From the NCBI RefSeq assembly GCF_030816965.1, contig NZ_JAUSYQ010000002.1, forward strand, positions 9,600,001 to 9,664,000: 64,000 nt of DNA, written 5' to 3'. Below the pieces are notes generated by a model, which was given only the letters and a program-made list of their open reading frames with translations, had not been told where the DNA came from and did not search any database. Both the position numbers and the translations under genes were made by a program. The DNA comes from Streptomyces canus. Its GTDB lineage: Bacteria; Actinomycetota; Actinomycetes; Streptomycetales; Streptomycetaceae. This document shows positions 17,883-26,564 of the stretch, piece by piece. Every line of letters begins with the position of its first letter. Position 1 is the stretch's first letter.

Positions 17883-18686
17883 ATGACGCACACCAAGCGC
17901 TTCGAGGGACACGGAGTTCTCGTCACGGGCGCAGCCCGCGGCATCGGTGCGGCGACGGCCCGCCGCCTGGCCGAGGAGGGAGCCGCGGTCCTGCTGACCG
18001 ACCGGGACGGGACGGTCGTGGAGAGGACGGCCGCGCGCCTGCGTGAACAGGGTCTTGCCGCACGGGCCCTGGAGTGCGACGTGGCGGATCGCCCGGCCGT
18101 CGAGGCGGCCGTCGCCCACGCCGTCGACGCGTTCGGTTCGCTCGACGTCCTGGTCAACAGTGCCGCCCGGTGCACCCCGGAGACCCCGCTCTTCGAGGAC
18201 GACTCCGAGGAGGAGTGGGCGCGTGACCTGGACATCACCCTGAGCGGTCCCTACCGTTGCTCGCGCGCCGCACTGCCGCACCTGGTCGCCTCCGGTCGCG
18301 GTGCGATCGTCAACATCGGCTCCGTCAACGGCCTGCAGGACTTCGGCAACCACGCCTACAGCGCCGCCAAGGCGGGCCTCGGATCCCTGACCCGCACCCT
18401 CGCCGGACACGCGGCCGGCCGCGGGGTGCGCGTCAACATGGTCGTCCCGGGCACGGTCCGCACCTCGGCCTGGGAAGGGCGCGAGGCCGAGCTCACCGAG
18501 ATGCGACGGCTGTATCCCCTCGGCCGGGTCGGTGACCCCGAGGACATCGCGGCAGCCGTCGCCTTCCTCGCCTCCCGCGACGCGGCGTGGATCACCGGCA
18601 CCACGCTGGTCGTCGACGGCGGCCTCACCGCGGTCAACACCGGATTCCACGCGGCGGTCCATCCGGACAGGGGCGCTCCGTCGTGA
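17883..18686 (+). CDS. Short-chain dehydrogenase/reductase, classical (FabG-like)
   Basis: A 267-residue classical SDR: TGAARGIGAATARRLAEEG cofactor loop, CDVADRPAV acidic strand, LDVLVNSAA, catalytic Ser in NIGSVNG, and YSAAK. The C-terminal PLGRVGDPEDIAAAVAFLASRDAAWITGTTLVVDGGL is standard for 3-oxoacyl or sugar/polyol reductases. The specificity is not assignable. It begins 50 bp from the divergent broken gene at 17832. Confidence 0.88.
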   Translation: MTHTKRFEGHGVLVTGAARGIGAATARRLAEEGAAVLLTDRDGTVVERTAARLREQGLAARALECDVADRPAVEAAVAHAVDAFGSLDVLVNSAARCTPETPLFEDDSEEEWARDLDITLSGPYRCSRAALPHLVASGRGAIVNIGSVNGLQDFGNHAYSAAKAGLGSLTRTLAGHAAGRGVRVNMVVPGTVRTSAWEGREAELTEMRRLYPLGRVGDPEDIAAAVAFLASRDAAWITGTTLVVDGGLTAVNTGFHAAVHPDRGAPS

Positions 18687-18789
18687 GCTTTGTCACCGTT
18701 TCGTCCCAGCGCGCCCCACGGTACAACGGACAGACGCGCACACCCGTCTAGATGGCAGAGATCGCAGGACTTATGAAGGGGACAGGACC

Positions 18790-19485
18790 ATGGGGGACAT
18801 ACGCAGACGGGGTGCCGTCGTACTCGGGATCACCGGACTCGTCGCACCGCTGACCATCGCGCTGGGCGCCGCGCCCGCGCAGGCGGCGAGCTGCACGACA
18901 CAGGCGGGGCCGTACCAGAAGAAGGTGGAGAAGTTCCTGGGCCGCCCGGTCGACGGCAGGCAGTCCGCCGCCGACTGCAAGGCGATCAAGGCCTTCCAGA
19001 CCAAGCACGGCATCACACCGAACATCGGCTACGCCGGATCCGTCACCTGGGGCGTGATGGACCTGATGAACAAGCAGAAGGCCGTCGGCACGGACCCCAA
19101 CAAGGACGGCAAGTGCCCGGTGAACAAGGGCCGTATCGCCTGCGTGAACCTCACCCTCCAGCTGAGCTGGATCCAGGACGGCGACACGCTCGTCTACGGC
19201 CCCGTCCCGGTCCGCACCGGCCGCAACGGCTACGAGACCCGCACCGGCCTGAAGAAGATCTACTGGCGCGACAAGAACCACGTCTCGTCGATCTACAACG
19301 TGCCGATGCCCTACAGCCAGTTCTTCGACGGCGGTCAGGCCTTCCACTCGGTCAACCTCAGCATGTGGAACCCGCCGGGCTCCCACGGCTGCACCAACAT
19401 GACCCCCAAGGACGCCAAGAAGTACTGGTCCCTGCTGAAGAAGGGCGACGACGTCTTCGTGTACGGCCGCAAGCCGGGCACCTGA
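18790..19485 (+). CDS. Secreted L,D-transpeptidase-like protein with peptidoglycan-binding domain
   Basis: A 231-residue protein with an Ala-rich signal peptide (AVVLGITGLVAPLTIALGAAPAQA). Residues ~35-95 resemble a peptidoglycan-binding domain (VEKFLGRPVDGRQSAADCKAIKAFQTKHGITPNIGYAG). The C-terminal YkuD domain carries FHSVNLSMWNPPGSHGCTNMTPKDA, where His and Cys of HGCTNM are catalytic. It probably forms 3-3 cross-links or attaches proteins in the wall. It appears monocistronic. Confidence 0.85.
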   Translation: MGDIRRRGAVVLGITGLVAPLTIALGAAPAQAASCTTQAGPYQKKVEKFLGRPVDGRQSAADCKAIKAFQTKHGITPNIGYAGSVTWGVMDLMNKQKAVGTDPNKDGKCPVNKGRIACVNLTLQLSWIQDGDTLVYGPVPVRTGRNGYETRTGLKKIYWRDKNHVSSIYNVPMPYSQFFDGGQAFHSVNLSMWNPPGSHGCTNMTPKDAKKYWSLLKKGDDVFVYGRKPGT

Positions 19486-19514
19486 GACACCAGGCGCCCG
19501 GCGCGACGACAGCG

Positions 19515-20717
19515 TCACGCGTCAGGCGCGTCCCCGAAGTCCGGGATCTCCAGCCTTGCCCCGCCCTGCCGTGCGGAGTCGTGCGCGATGACGCCCGGCA
19601 GGGTGTAACGGGCCGCCACCCAGGCGTTCACCGACGGCAGGGTGCGGGTGTTCACCGCGGTCACGAAGTCGTCCACCAGGAAGTGGTGGCTGCCTTCGTG
19701 ACCGTTGTGCAGGTTGTCGAACTCCCGTGGCAGCCGCGCCCGGTCGTGCACCGGCGCCGACCCGGACGTGAACGCGGCCCGAAGGTCCGGCGCGATGTGC
19801 TGGAGTGACGGGTCGTCAGGAGCCATGGTCGGCTTGGGCTCCAGGAGCTCGCTGATGTCCTTCACGCCCTTCTTGTCCTGCCAGAGGGCGACCGTGGCGA
19901 GCTGCTCCATGCTCGCCTCGGTTCCGAAGAACCGGAAACGCGACTCCCGGATGTGGGAGGGGTAGCCCACCCGCCGGAACTCGTTCGTACGGAACGACCC
20001 GCCGCCCGCCACCTCGAACAGCGCGGTCGCGTTGGAGAAGTCGTTGCCGAACCGACTGACCTCCTTGTCGAACACGCCGTCCCCGCGGTCGTCGACGACA
20101 CCGATCGCCGACACGCTCACCGCGTGCGTCTGCCAGGCGCCGAGCACCCCGCCCACCGCGTGCGTGGGGTAGAGCAGCGGGGGATAGCTGGCGGTCTCCT
20201 TCCACTTCTCGCCGCCGCTGTACTGGTACGCCTCGTAGAACCCGAGGTCCATGTCGTGGACGTAGTCGCCCTCGGCGTAGAAGAGCCGCCCGAAGGCGCC
20301 CTCGGCGATCTGGTTGCGGGCGTGCACGGTCGCCGGGTTGTACTGGCTGGTCTCGCCCATCATGTACGTGAGCCCGGTCGCCCGGACCGTGTCGATGATC
20401 GCCGAGATCTCCTCGGTGGTGATGGCCATGGGCACCGCGGAGTACACGTGCTTGCCGGCGTTCAGGCCCTGGAGCACCAGGGGGCCGTGCGTCCAGCGCT
20501 GGGTGAAGATCGCGACCGCGTCGACCTCCTTCGACTCCAGCATGGCCTCGTACGTGGGGAAGGTGCCGGCCAGTCCCTGCGCCGCGGCGAGCTGCTCGGC
20601 CCGTTCGGGCAGCAGGTCGGTGACGTAGACGTCGCCGACACCGGGGTGGGCCTGGAACAGCGTGGCGAACTGGCCGGAGAACTGGCCGGCGCCGACGATG
20701 CCGAGGGAGAACGTCAT
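19515..20717 (-). CDS. Gfo/Idh/MocA-family oxidoreductase
   Basis: A 400-residue NAD(P)-dependent sugar dehydrogenase-type protein. N-terminal LGIVGAGQFSGQFATLFQ is the Rossmann loop; NAGKHVYSAVPMAI replaces the usual EKP strand with no Lys at the catalytic position, which is odd. It is the last gene of the sugar ABC operon, 30 bp after the binding-protein gene, so it probably processes the imported sugar. GAAGGG lies ~12 nt before the ATG at 20717. Confidence 0.85.
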   Translation of the reverse strand: MTFSLGIVGAGQFSGQFATLFQAHPGVGDVYVTDLLPERAEQLAAAQGLAGTFPTYEAMLESKEVDAVAIFTQRWTHGPLVLQGLNAGKHVYSAVPMAITTEEISAIIDTVRATGLTYMMGETSQYNPATVHARNQIAEGAFGRLFYAEGDYVHDMDLGFYEAYQYSGGEKWKETASYPPLLYPTHAVGGVLGAWQTHAVSVSAIGVVDDRGDGVFDKEVSRFGNDFSNATALFEVAGGGSFRTNEFRRVGYPSHIRESRFRFFGTEASMEQLATVALWQDKKGVKDISELLEPKPTMAPDDPSLQHIAPDLRAAFTSGSAPVHDRARLPREFDNLHNGHEGSHHFLVDDFVTAVNTRTLPSVNAWVAARYTLPGVIAHDSARQGGARLEIPDFGDAPDA

Positions 20718-20746
20718 GCGGGGTGTGCCCTTCACTGGTCGCGGGA

Positions 20747-22087
20747 TCACTGCGAGAGGATCAGGTCGATCTGGTCGTTGGTCTGGTCGAGACTGGTCAC
20801 GGACCTGCCGTTGCCGAAGATGTCCTGCATGGCGGGATGCATCAACGCGTACACGTCCGCGGCGTAGTTGGTGATGGGGTAGGAGAAGGTCGTGAAGTCC
20901 TTCTTGTCGGCGACCGGCTTCGTGAAGGCCGTGACGTCGATCCCCTTCTTCTTGTAGGCGGCCACGGCGGCCGCGGTTCCGTCAGGGGTGGCGGGGAAGA
21001 CGATGCCGTAACCGCCCACCGTCTTCTGGCACTCGTCCGAGGACAGGTATTTCACCCACTTGCGGGCACCGTCCTTGTTGCGGGCGTTCTTGGTGATGGA
21101 GTCGGCGAGGCCGTTCATCATGGTGGCGCGCTTGCCGGTGGGGCCTTCGGGGGTGACGGCGGTGCGCATGTCGAGGCCCTTGAACCCCGCGTACGTCGAG
21201 ATCATCCAGGCGCCGTCGAAGGCTGTGGCCGCCTTTCCCGCCGCGACCTGGGTGTTGGCCTGGTTGGACTGGGAGTTGTAGTCGGTGAAGGGCGCCATGT
21301 AGCCCTTCTTCGCCAGTCCGAAGTACCACTTGACGGCCGACTGGAAGGTCGGGCTGTCGTACCGGTACTTCGCGCCCCACCGCTTCTTGTCGGTGTAGCT
21401 CCAGCCGGCGGAGGCGGTGAAGGTGCTCCACTGGGTCTGTCCGTCGCCGTCGCCGCCGCCGTTGGTGGCGAGGCCGTACACCTTGACGTTGTTCTTGTCG
21501 AAGCCCGGCTCGTCGCCCCGCTTGCCGTTCCTGTCGACGGTGAGGTGGGCGATGGCCTTCTCGAACGTGCCGCCGTCCTTGGGGTTCCAGGCCAGATCGT
21601 TCAGCTGGGCCGGCGTGAGCCCGGCCGCGTCGGTCAGCTTCTTGTTGTAGAAGAGGGCGACGGTGTCCCAGTCCTTGGGGGCGCCGTAGCGGTGGCCGTC
21701 CTGGCCCATCCAGTTGGCCGCAAGGCCGGGCTGGTAGGCGGACTCGTCGATGCCCAGGTCGTCGAGCGGTTCGAGGACCTTCAGGTCGGCGAACTGGCCG
21801 AACTTCTGGATGTGGTCGGTGAACACGTCCGGCTCGGTGCCCGCGATGAAGCTCGCGGTGAGCTTGGTCCAGTAGTCGTCCCAGCCCAGCTGGGTGATCT
21901 TCACGTGCAGTCCGGGATTCTGCTGCTCGAAGTCCTTGGCGCAGGCCTGGTAGGCGGGCTGCTGGTTGGAGTCCCACAGCCAGTACGTCACCGTCTTCGA
22001 GGAGGACCCGGCGGAGCCGCCCTCCGCGCACCCCGTCAGACAGAGGGCCAGTGCGCCGGCCAGCGCGGTCAGCGTACGAAGTCGCAT
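20747..22087 (-). CDS. ABC sugar-binding lipoprotein
   Basis: A 446-residue family-1 extracellular solute-binding protein with a lipobox (LALCLTGC, lipidated Cys ~20). VTYWLWDSNQQPAYQACAKDFEQQNPGLHVKITQLGWDDYWTKLTASF opens the mature domain, and TDHIQKFGQFADL and AFDGAWMISTYAGF fit maltose/oligosaccharide-type binding proteins. It captures sugar for the two permeases encoded upstream in the operon. GAGGGA is 6 nt before ATG 22087. The ATPase gene is absent, as usual for Streptomyces systems that share MsiK. Confidence 0.9.
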   Translation of the reverse strand: MRLRTLTALAGALALCLTGCAEGGSAGSSSKTVTYWLWDSNQQPAYQACAKDFEQQNPGLHVKITQLGWDDYWTKLTASFIAGTEPDVFTDHIQKFGQFADLKVLEPLDDLGIDESAYQPGLAANWMGQDGHRYGAPKDWDTVALFYNKKLTDAAGLTPAQLNDLAWNPKDGGTFEKAIAHLTVDRNGKRGDEPGFDKNNVKVYGLATNGGGDGDGQTQWSTFTASAGWSYTDKKRWGAKYRYDSPTFQSAVKWYFGLAKKGYMAPFTDYNSQSNQANTQVAAGKAATAFDGAWMISTYAGFKGLDMRTAVTPEGPTGKRATMMNGLADSITKNARNKDGARKWVKYLSSDECQKTVGGYGIVFPATPDGTAAAVAAYKKKGIDVTAFTKPVADKKDFTTFSYPITNYAADVYALMHPAMQDIFGNGRSVTSLDQTNDQIDLILSQ

Positions 22088-22097
22088 CACAAGTCCC

Positions 22098-23024
22098 TCA
22101 CTTGATCCCGGTGAAGCTGATGGTGGACACGATGCGGCGCGCGAAGAAGCCGAACAGCACCAGCATCGGCAGCGCGGCGATGAGCGTCGCCGCCATGAGG
22201 CCCGACCAGTCGACGCCGGACTGCGGGGTCTGCGCGCGGAAGATGGCCAGTGCGACGGTCAGCACGCGTGAGTTGTCGCTGTAGGACACCATCAGCGGCC
22301 AGAAGTAGTCGTTCCAGGATGTGATGTACGTCAGCACGGCCAGGGTCAGGACCGGTGTGGAGGCCATCGGCAGCAGCACCCGGAAGAAGATCCGCACCTT
22401 CCCGGCGCCGTCCAGCAGGGCTGCCTCCTCGACCTCGCGGGGCACGTTCATGAAGAACTGCCTCAGGAAGAACACCGCGAACGGCGTCATGAACATCGTC
22501 GGCAGTGCGATGCCCAACAGGTTGTCGATCAGGCCGAGTTCCTTGATGAGCACGAAGTTCGGCAGCAGCGTGAAGATGGTCGGCACCATCAGCCCGGCCA
22601 GGAACAGCGCGAACACCTTGTCGCGACCGCGCCAGCGCAGCCGGGCGAAGGCGTACGCGGCCATCGCGGAGAAGAAGATCTGGCAGACGGTCACCAGGGT
22701 GGAGACGATCACCGAGTTGAGCAGATAGCGCCAGAACTTCAGTCCGCCGCCCGCGCCGCCCTGCGCGATAGCGTCCTTCGTGGACTCCAGGCCCAGGGCG
22801 CGGGCGAACCCGGTGCCGGTCGGGTTCACCGGCAGTGGGTCGGACGCGTGGGCGGCGAGCCCGGAGTTGGTGGACAGCGCGGTGCGCAGGATCCAGTAGA
22901 AGGGCAGCAGGGTCACGAGCACGATCGCACCCATCGCCGTCCAGGCCAGGACCCGGCCGGGGGAGAGGGGACGGCGCCCGGTGGGCCGTACGCGTGTCGT
23001 CGTGGTGGTGGTCACGGCAGCCAT
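22098..23024 (-). CDS. Sugar ABC transporter permease (MalG-type)
   Basis: A 308-residue inner-membrane permease with six predicted helices. The EAA loop EEAALLDGAGKVRIFFRVLLPMASTPVLTL contacts the ATPase. SWNDYFWPLMV near the C-terminus is typical of MalG-like permeases. GGAAGGAG precedes the ATG. The next gene starts 11 bp after its stop. Confidence 0.92.
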   Translation of the reverse strand: MAAVTTTTTTRVRPTGRRPLSPGRVLAWTAMGAIVLVTLLPFYWILRTALSTNSGLAAHASDPLPVNPTGTGFARALGLESTKDAIAQGGAGGGLKFWRYLLNSVIVSTLVTVCQIFFSAMAAYAFARLRWRGRDKVFALFLAGLMVPTIFTLLPNFVLIKELGLIDNLLGIALPTMFMTPFAVFFLRQFFMNVPREVEEAALLDGAGKVRIFFRVLLPMASTPVLTLAVLTYITSWNDYFWPLMVSYSDNSRVLTVALAIFRAQTPQSGVDWSGLMAATLIAALPMLVLFGFFARRIVSTISFTGIK

Positions 23025-23040
23025 GTCGACTCCTTCCGGG

Positions 23041-24006
23041 TCAGCCGAGATCGGTCTGGCCGGCCCGGGTGAGCCGGTACTGCAGGACGGTGATCGCGCT
23101 CAGCACCACCAGGAGGGCGACGGACATCGCGGACGCGTAGCCGAACTGGAAGCGGCCGAAGGCCGATTGGTAGATGTAGAACTGGAGCACGTTGGTGGCG
23201 TTCGCCGGGCCGCCCGCGGTCGTCACGGCGACCGTGTCGAACACCTGGAACGAACCGATCACTGTCATGATCAGAACGACCGCCAGGACCGGCCGCAGCA
23301 ACGGCATGGTGATCCGCCAGAACATCCGCCACTCGCTCGCGCCGTCCACCTTCGCCGCCTCGTACATGTCGTTCGGGATGGCCATGAGCCCCGCGAACAG
23401 CAGCAGGGCGGTGTAGCCGACGTGCCGCCACACGTTGATCAGGGCGATCGTCGGGATCGCCCAGGTCTCGTCCGCGAGGAAGGGGATGCGGTCGAAGCCG
23501 AGCCCGGCGATGATCTCGTTGCCGATGCCGAGCTGGTTGTCGAGGATCCACAGCCAGACCAGGCCCGCGACGACGTTCGACATCAGATACGGCGTGAGCA
23601 CGATGCCGCGCAGCACCGCCGACTGGGTCAGACGCTGCAACAGGACGGCGATGGCGAGGGCCGACACCGTCTGGACCCCGATGTTGATGACCACGTACTC
23701 GACGGTGACCTTCAGCGACTCCCAGAAGATGGGGTCGTGGATCATCCGGTCGTAGTTGGCGAGGCCCACCCACTCCGCCGGGGTCAGCAGGTTGAAGCGG
23801 GTGAAGCTCAGATAGATGCCCCGCAGCGTCGGCCAGAGCAGGAAGACCACGAAGCCCACCAGGGCCGGGGCGATGAACACCGCGGCCAGGCGCCCGTCGC
23901 CCCCGCTCGACCCGCCTGAGCCCGGCTCCGTGCCCGGTTTGGTCCGTGCCCCCTCGGTGCCGCTGAGCGGCAGACGCGACGGAGGGCTGCTGGAGGCGAT
24001 GGTCAT
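23041..24006 (-). CDS. Sugar ABC transporter permease (MalF-type)
   Basis: A 321-residue permease: a hydrophilic N-terminus of ~45 residues, then six helices starting at AAVFIAPALVGFVVFLLWP. The EAA loop is YEAAKVDGASEWRMFWRITMPLLRPVLAV. The ATG at 24006 with GAGGGAG 7 nt upstream is preferred over a longer frame that would run into the promoter repeats. It is the first gene of the operon. Confidence 0.92.
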   Translation of the reverse strand: MTIASSSPPSRLPLSGTEGARTKPGTEPGSGGSSGGDGRLAAVFIAPALVGFVVFLLWPTLRGIYLSFTRFNLLTPAEWVGLANYDRMIHDPIFWESLKVTVEYVVINIGVQTVSALAIAVLLQRLTQSAVLRGIVLTPYLMSNVVAGLVWLWILDNQLGIGNEIIAGLGFDRIPFLADETWAIPTIALINVWRHVGYTALLLFAGLMAIPNDMYEAAKVDGASEWRMFWRITMPLLRPVLAVVLIMTVIGSFQVFDTVAVTTAGGPANATNVLQFYIYQSAFGRFQFGYASAMSVALLVVLSAITVLQYRLTRAGQTDLG

Positions 24007-24046
24007 CGGGAGACTCCCTCGTCTTCGGTGGCTCGTCCTCGGCCAC

Positions 24047-24072
24047 TTACTTTTGTCGTGGAAGAATCCATG
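24047..24072 (+). promoter_or_regulatory. Candidate ROK operator, repeat 1
   Basis: The 26-bp segment TTACTTTTGTCGTGGAAGAA plus TCCATG matches the segment at 24132 at 19 of 26 positions. It lies directly upstream of the ABC operon. Confidence 0.5.
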
Positions 24073-24131
24073 CGTCAAGAGGCCTGCAAACATCTTTTCA
24101 GCGCCACCATGCACGCGGTAACATGGCCACG

Positions 24132-24157
24132 TTGCTTTTATGGCGAAAGAAATCATG
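24132..24157 (+). promoter_or_regulatory. Candidate ROK operator, repeat 2
   Basis: TTGCTTTTATGGCGAAAGAA plus ATCATG, the second copy of the direct repeat, just upstream of the ROK gene and 85 bp from copy 1. Confidence 0.5.
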
Positions 24158-24173
24158 TGGGAGTCTGACCTTC

Positions 24174-25334
24174 ATGACCGCAGTTGCCGCCAGCTGGCTA
24201 CCCCTGAGCACCGGCGAGCGCTCGGTGGCGATCGAGGTGCTCGTCCACGGCCCGCTGTCGCGCACCGAACTCGCCCGCCGCCTCGACCTCTCCGCGGGCA
24301 GCCTCACCCGGCTGACCAAACCGCTCATCGAGTCGGGCCTGCTGATCGAGGTCCCCGAGGCGGGCATCCCGGCCGAAGTGCGCCAGGGGCGCCCCTCGCA
24401 GCCCCTCGACGTGGTCGCCGAGTCCCGGTCCTTCATCGGCTTCAAGATCACCGAGGACATGGTCTACGGCGTCGTCACCACCCTCAGGAGCGACATCGTC
24501 GCCCGCCACGACCGGCCCCTGGTCAGCCACGATCCCGCCGAAGTCGCCGACCTGCTCGCGGAGATGACCGTCGAACTGGCCCGCGGGTGCCCGCGTCTCG
24601 CAGGCATCGGTATCGGGGTGGGCGGCTTCGTCCAGGAGCGTGCCGTGGTCGGCGAGTCCCCGTTCCTGCACTGGCGGGACGTCCCCCTCGGTGAACTCGT
24701 CGAGGAGCGCACGGGGTTGCCGGTGGTCGTCGAGAACGACGTCGCCGCCCTCGTCGAGGCCGAGACCTGGTTCGGCGCCGGCCGCGGCCTCGACCGCTTC
24801 GTCGTCCTCACCATCGGCGCCGGCATCGGCTACGGCCTCGTCCTCGGCGGCCGGCGCGTGCCCTACGCCGAGGAGGACCGGGGCTTCGGACGGCACTGGA
24901 TCATCGACCCCAACGGGCCCCTCACGCCCGACGGCAACCGCGGCAGCGCCGTCTCCCTGCTGACCATCCCCAACATCCGCTACCAGGTGCATGCCGCCAC
25001 CGGCCGCGACCACACCTACGAGGAGATCCTCGCCCTCGCCGCGGCCGGCGACCCCATGCCCGCCCGCGTCATCGGCGAGGCCGGGCGCGCCCTCGGCGTC
25101 CTGGTCGCCCAGATCGCCAACTTCGCCATGCCGCAGAAGATCATGCTCGCCGGAGAGGGTGTCGGTCTCATGGACGTGGCGGGCAAGACCGTGGCGGACA
25201 CGATCCGCGCCCACCGCCACCCCCTGGCCGGCCCGGTCGACCTGGAGACCAGGGTGTCCGACTTCCACGACTGGGCTCGCGGAGCCGCCGTGCTGGCGAT
25301 CCAGGTGCTGGTCCTGGGTGTGGCCGAAGTATGA
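24174..25334 (+). CDS. ROK-family transcriptional regulator
   Basis: A 386-residue protein with an N-terminal winged helix (GPLSRTELARRLDLSAGSLTRLTKPLIESGLLIE) and a C-terminal ROK sugar-kinase-like fold (GIGIGVGGFVQ, VVENDVAALVEAETWFGAG, LTIGAGIGYGLVLGG). The zinc-binding CxCGxxGC motif of classical ROK proteins is absent; this region reads IIDPNGPLTPDGNRGSA. It is divergent from the sugar ABC operon and probably controls it. ATG 24174 is preferred over ATG 24123, which lies before the second repeat. Confidence 0.87.
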   Translation: MTAVAASWLPLSTGERSVAIEVLVHGPLSRTELARRLDLSAGSLTRLTKPLIESGLLIEVPEAGIPAEVRQGRPSQPLDVVAESRSFIGFKITEDMVYGVVTTLRSDIVARHDRPLVSHDPAEVADLLAEMTVELARGCPRLAGIGIGVGGFVQERAVVGESPFLHWRDVPLGELVEERTGLPVVVENDVAALVEAETWFGAGRGLDRFVVLTIGAGIGYGLVLGGRRVPYAEEDRGFGRHWIIDPNGPLTPDGNRGSAVSLLTIPNIRYQVHAATGRDHTYEEILALAAAGDPMPARVIGEAGRALGVLVAQIANFAMPQKIMLAGEGVGLMDVAGKTVADTIRAHRHPLAGPVDLETRVSDFHDWARGAAVLAIQVLVLGVAEV

Positions 25335-25460
25335 ACAGGGTCACGCCCCTTGACAGCGCGCGCCTGGCAGATGGACGTGATCAGCAACACGGTCCGATAT
25401 GCCCTTTTCTGATGTGATTACTCACGGCGCCTTCACTTCCGTAGCCGTATGCTTCACACC

Positions 25461-25634
25461 ATGTCCACCACTGTTGAACCCGTGACCGATCGATCGGCCG
25501 ACGAGGTCAACGAGGAGATCCGGGCCCTGTGGCGCCGGGCGGGCGGGACACTGAGCGGCGAGCAGCGTGAGGAATACCAGCGCCTCGTCCTGGAGTGGGC
25601 CGCCGCCGCTCCGCAGCCGGTCCGGGCGGCCTGA
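25461..25634 (+). CDS. Small conserved hydrophilic protein
   Basis: A 57-residue protein (61 if the ATG at 25449 is used). ADEVNEEIRALWRRAGGTLSGEQREEYQRLVLEWAAA is predicted helical and charged. It resembles tiny Streptomyces proteins of unknown function; no motif is recognised. Confidence 0.55.
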   Translation: MSTTVEPVTDRSADEVNEEIRALWRRAGGTLSGEQREEYQRLVLEWAAAAPQPVRAA

Positions 25635-25688
25635 CCCCGACGATCGACGCGGGGCATCACCGCCCCGTCCCTGGGCACCCCTGACGGG

Positions 25689-26510
25689 ATGGGCCCTCTC
25701 CTCGCACTGGCCTCAGCGGTCTGCTACGGCATCGTCGACTTCACCGGCGGTCTGCTGTCCCGCCGCGCGCACTTCGCCGCCGTCACCTTCCTCGGGCAGG
25801 TGGGCGGCCTGCTCCTGGCCACCTCTGCCGCGCTCTTCCTCCCCGCCGACTCCGTACGCCCCGTCGACCTCCTGTGGGGCGCGCTCTCCGGTGTCGGAAG
25901 CGGCGCCGCCATGCACTTCCTCAACCGCGGCCTCAGCCACGGCGCGATGAGCGTGGTCGTGCCCGTCAGCGCCGTCACCGGGGTCGCCCTCTCCGTCGTG
26001 TGCGGAGTGCTGCTCGGCGACCGGCCCACCGCCGTGGCCTGGCTGGGGATCGTCCTCTCGGTGCCCGCCCTCTGGATGGTCTGCGGCGGCGGTGCGGACG
26101 GCGGCGGAGGAGTCCCCGACGGGTTGCTGGCCAGTGGCGGCGTCGCACTCCAGTACATCGCCCTCGCCCAGGCCGGTGCCTCCAGCGGACTGTGGCCGGT
26201 GGCCGCAGGACGGGTGGCCGCCGTACTCGTCCTGCTGCCCGCGGCGGCACGAAACCCTCGGCGGCTGCGCCTGCCGCCCGTACGAGCTGCGCAGGCGGTG
26301 CTGGTCGGAGCGGGCGCGGCCCTCGGACTCCTGCTCTATCTGCTCGCCGCCCAGCGGCAGATGCTGGCCGTCGCCGTCGTCCTGGCCTCCCTCTACCCGG
26401 CCCTCCCCGTGATCCTCGGACTCGCCCTGCTGCACGAGCGGCTGAGCCGGAAGCAGGTGGTGGGCCTCGCGGGGGCGGGGGTCGCCACGGTCCTGCTGAG
26501 CCTGGGATGA
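25689..26510 (+). CDS. EamA/DMT-superfamily transporter
   Basis: A 273-residue protein with about ten predicted helices in two EamA-like repeats. The first opens with LLALASAVCYGIVDFTGGLLSRR and the second with LLASGGVALQYIALAQAGASSGLWP. The C-terminal VVLASLYPALPVILGLALLHERLSRKQVVGLAGAGVATVLL is the family hallmark. It probably exports a metabolite; the substrate is unknown. Confidence 0.85.
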   Translation: MGPLLALASAVCYGIVDFTGGLLSRRAHFAAVTFLGQVGGLLLATSAALFLPADSVRPVDLLWGALSGVGSGAAMHFLNRGLSHGAMSVVVPVSAVTGVALSVVCGVLLGDRPTAVAWLGIVLSVPALWMVCGGGADGGGGVPDGLLASGGVALQYIALAQAGASSGLWPVAAGRVAAVLVLLPAAARNPRRLRLPPVRAAQAVLVGAGAALGLLLYLLAAQRQMLAVAVVLASLYPALPVILGLALLHERLSRKQVVGLAGAGVATVLLSLG

Positions 26511-26564
26511 ACAACCGGTGCTGCTCACCGGTCCTGCTCGGCCCGGGACGAAGAGCCGGCGGGC

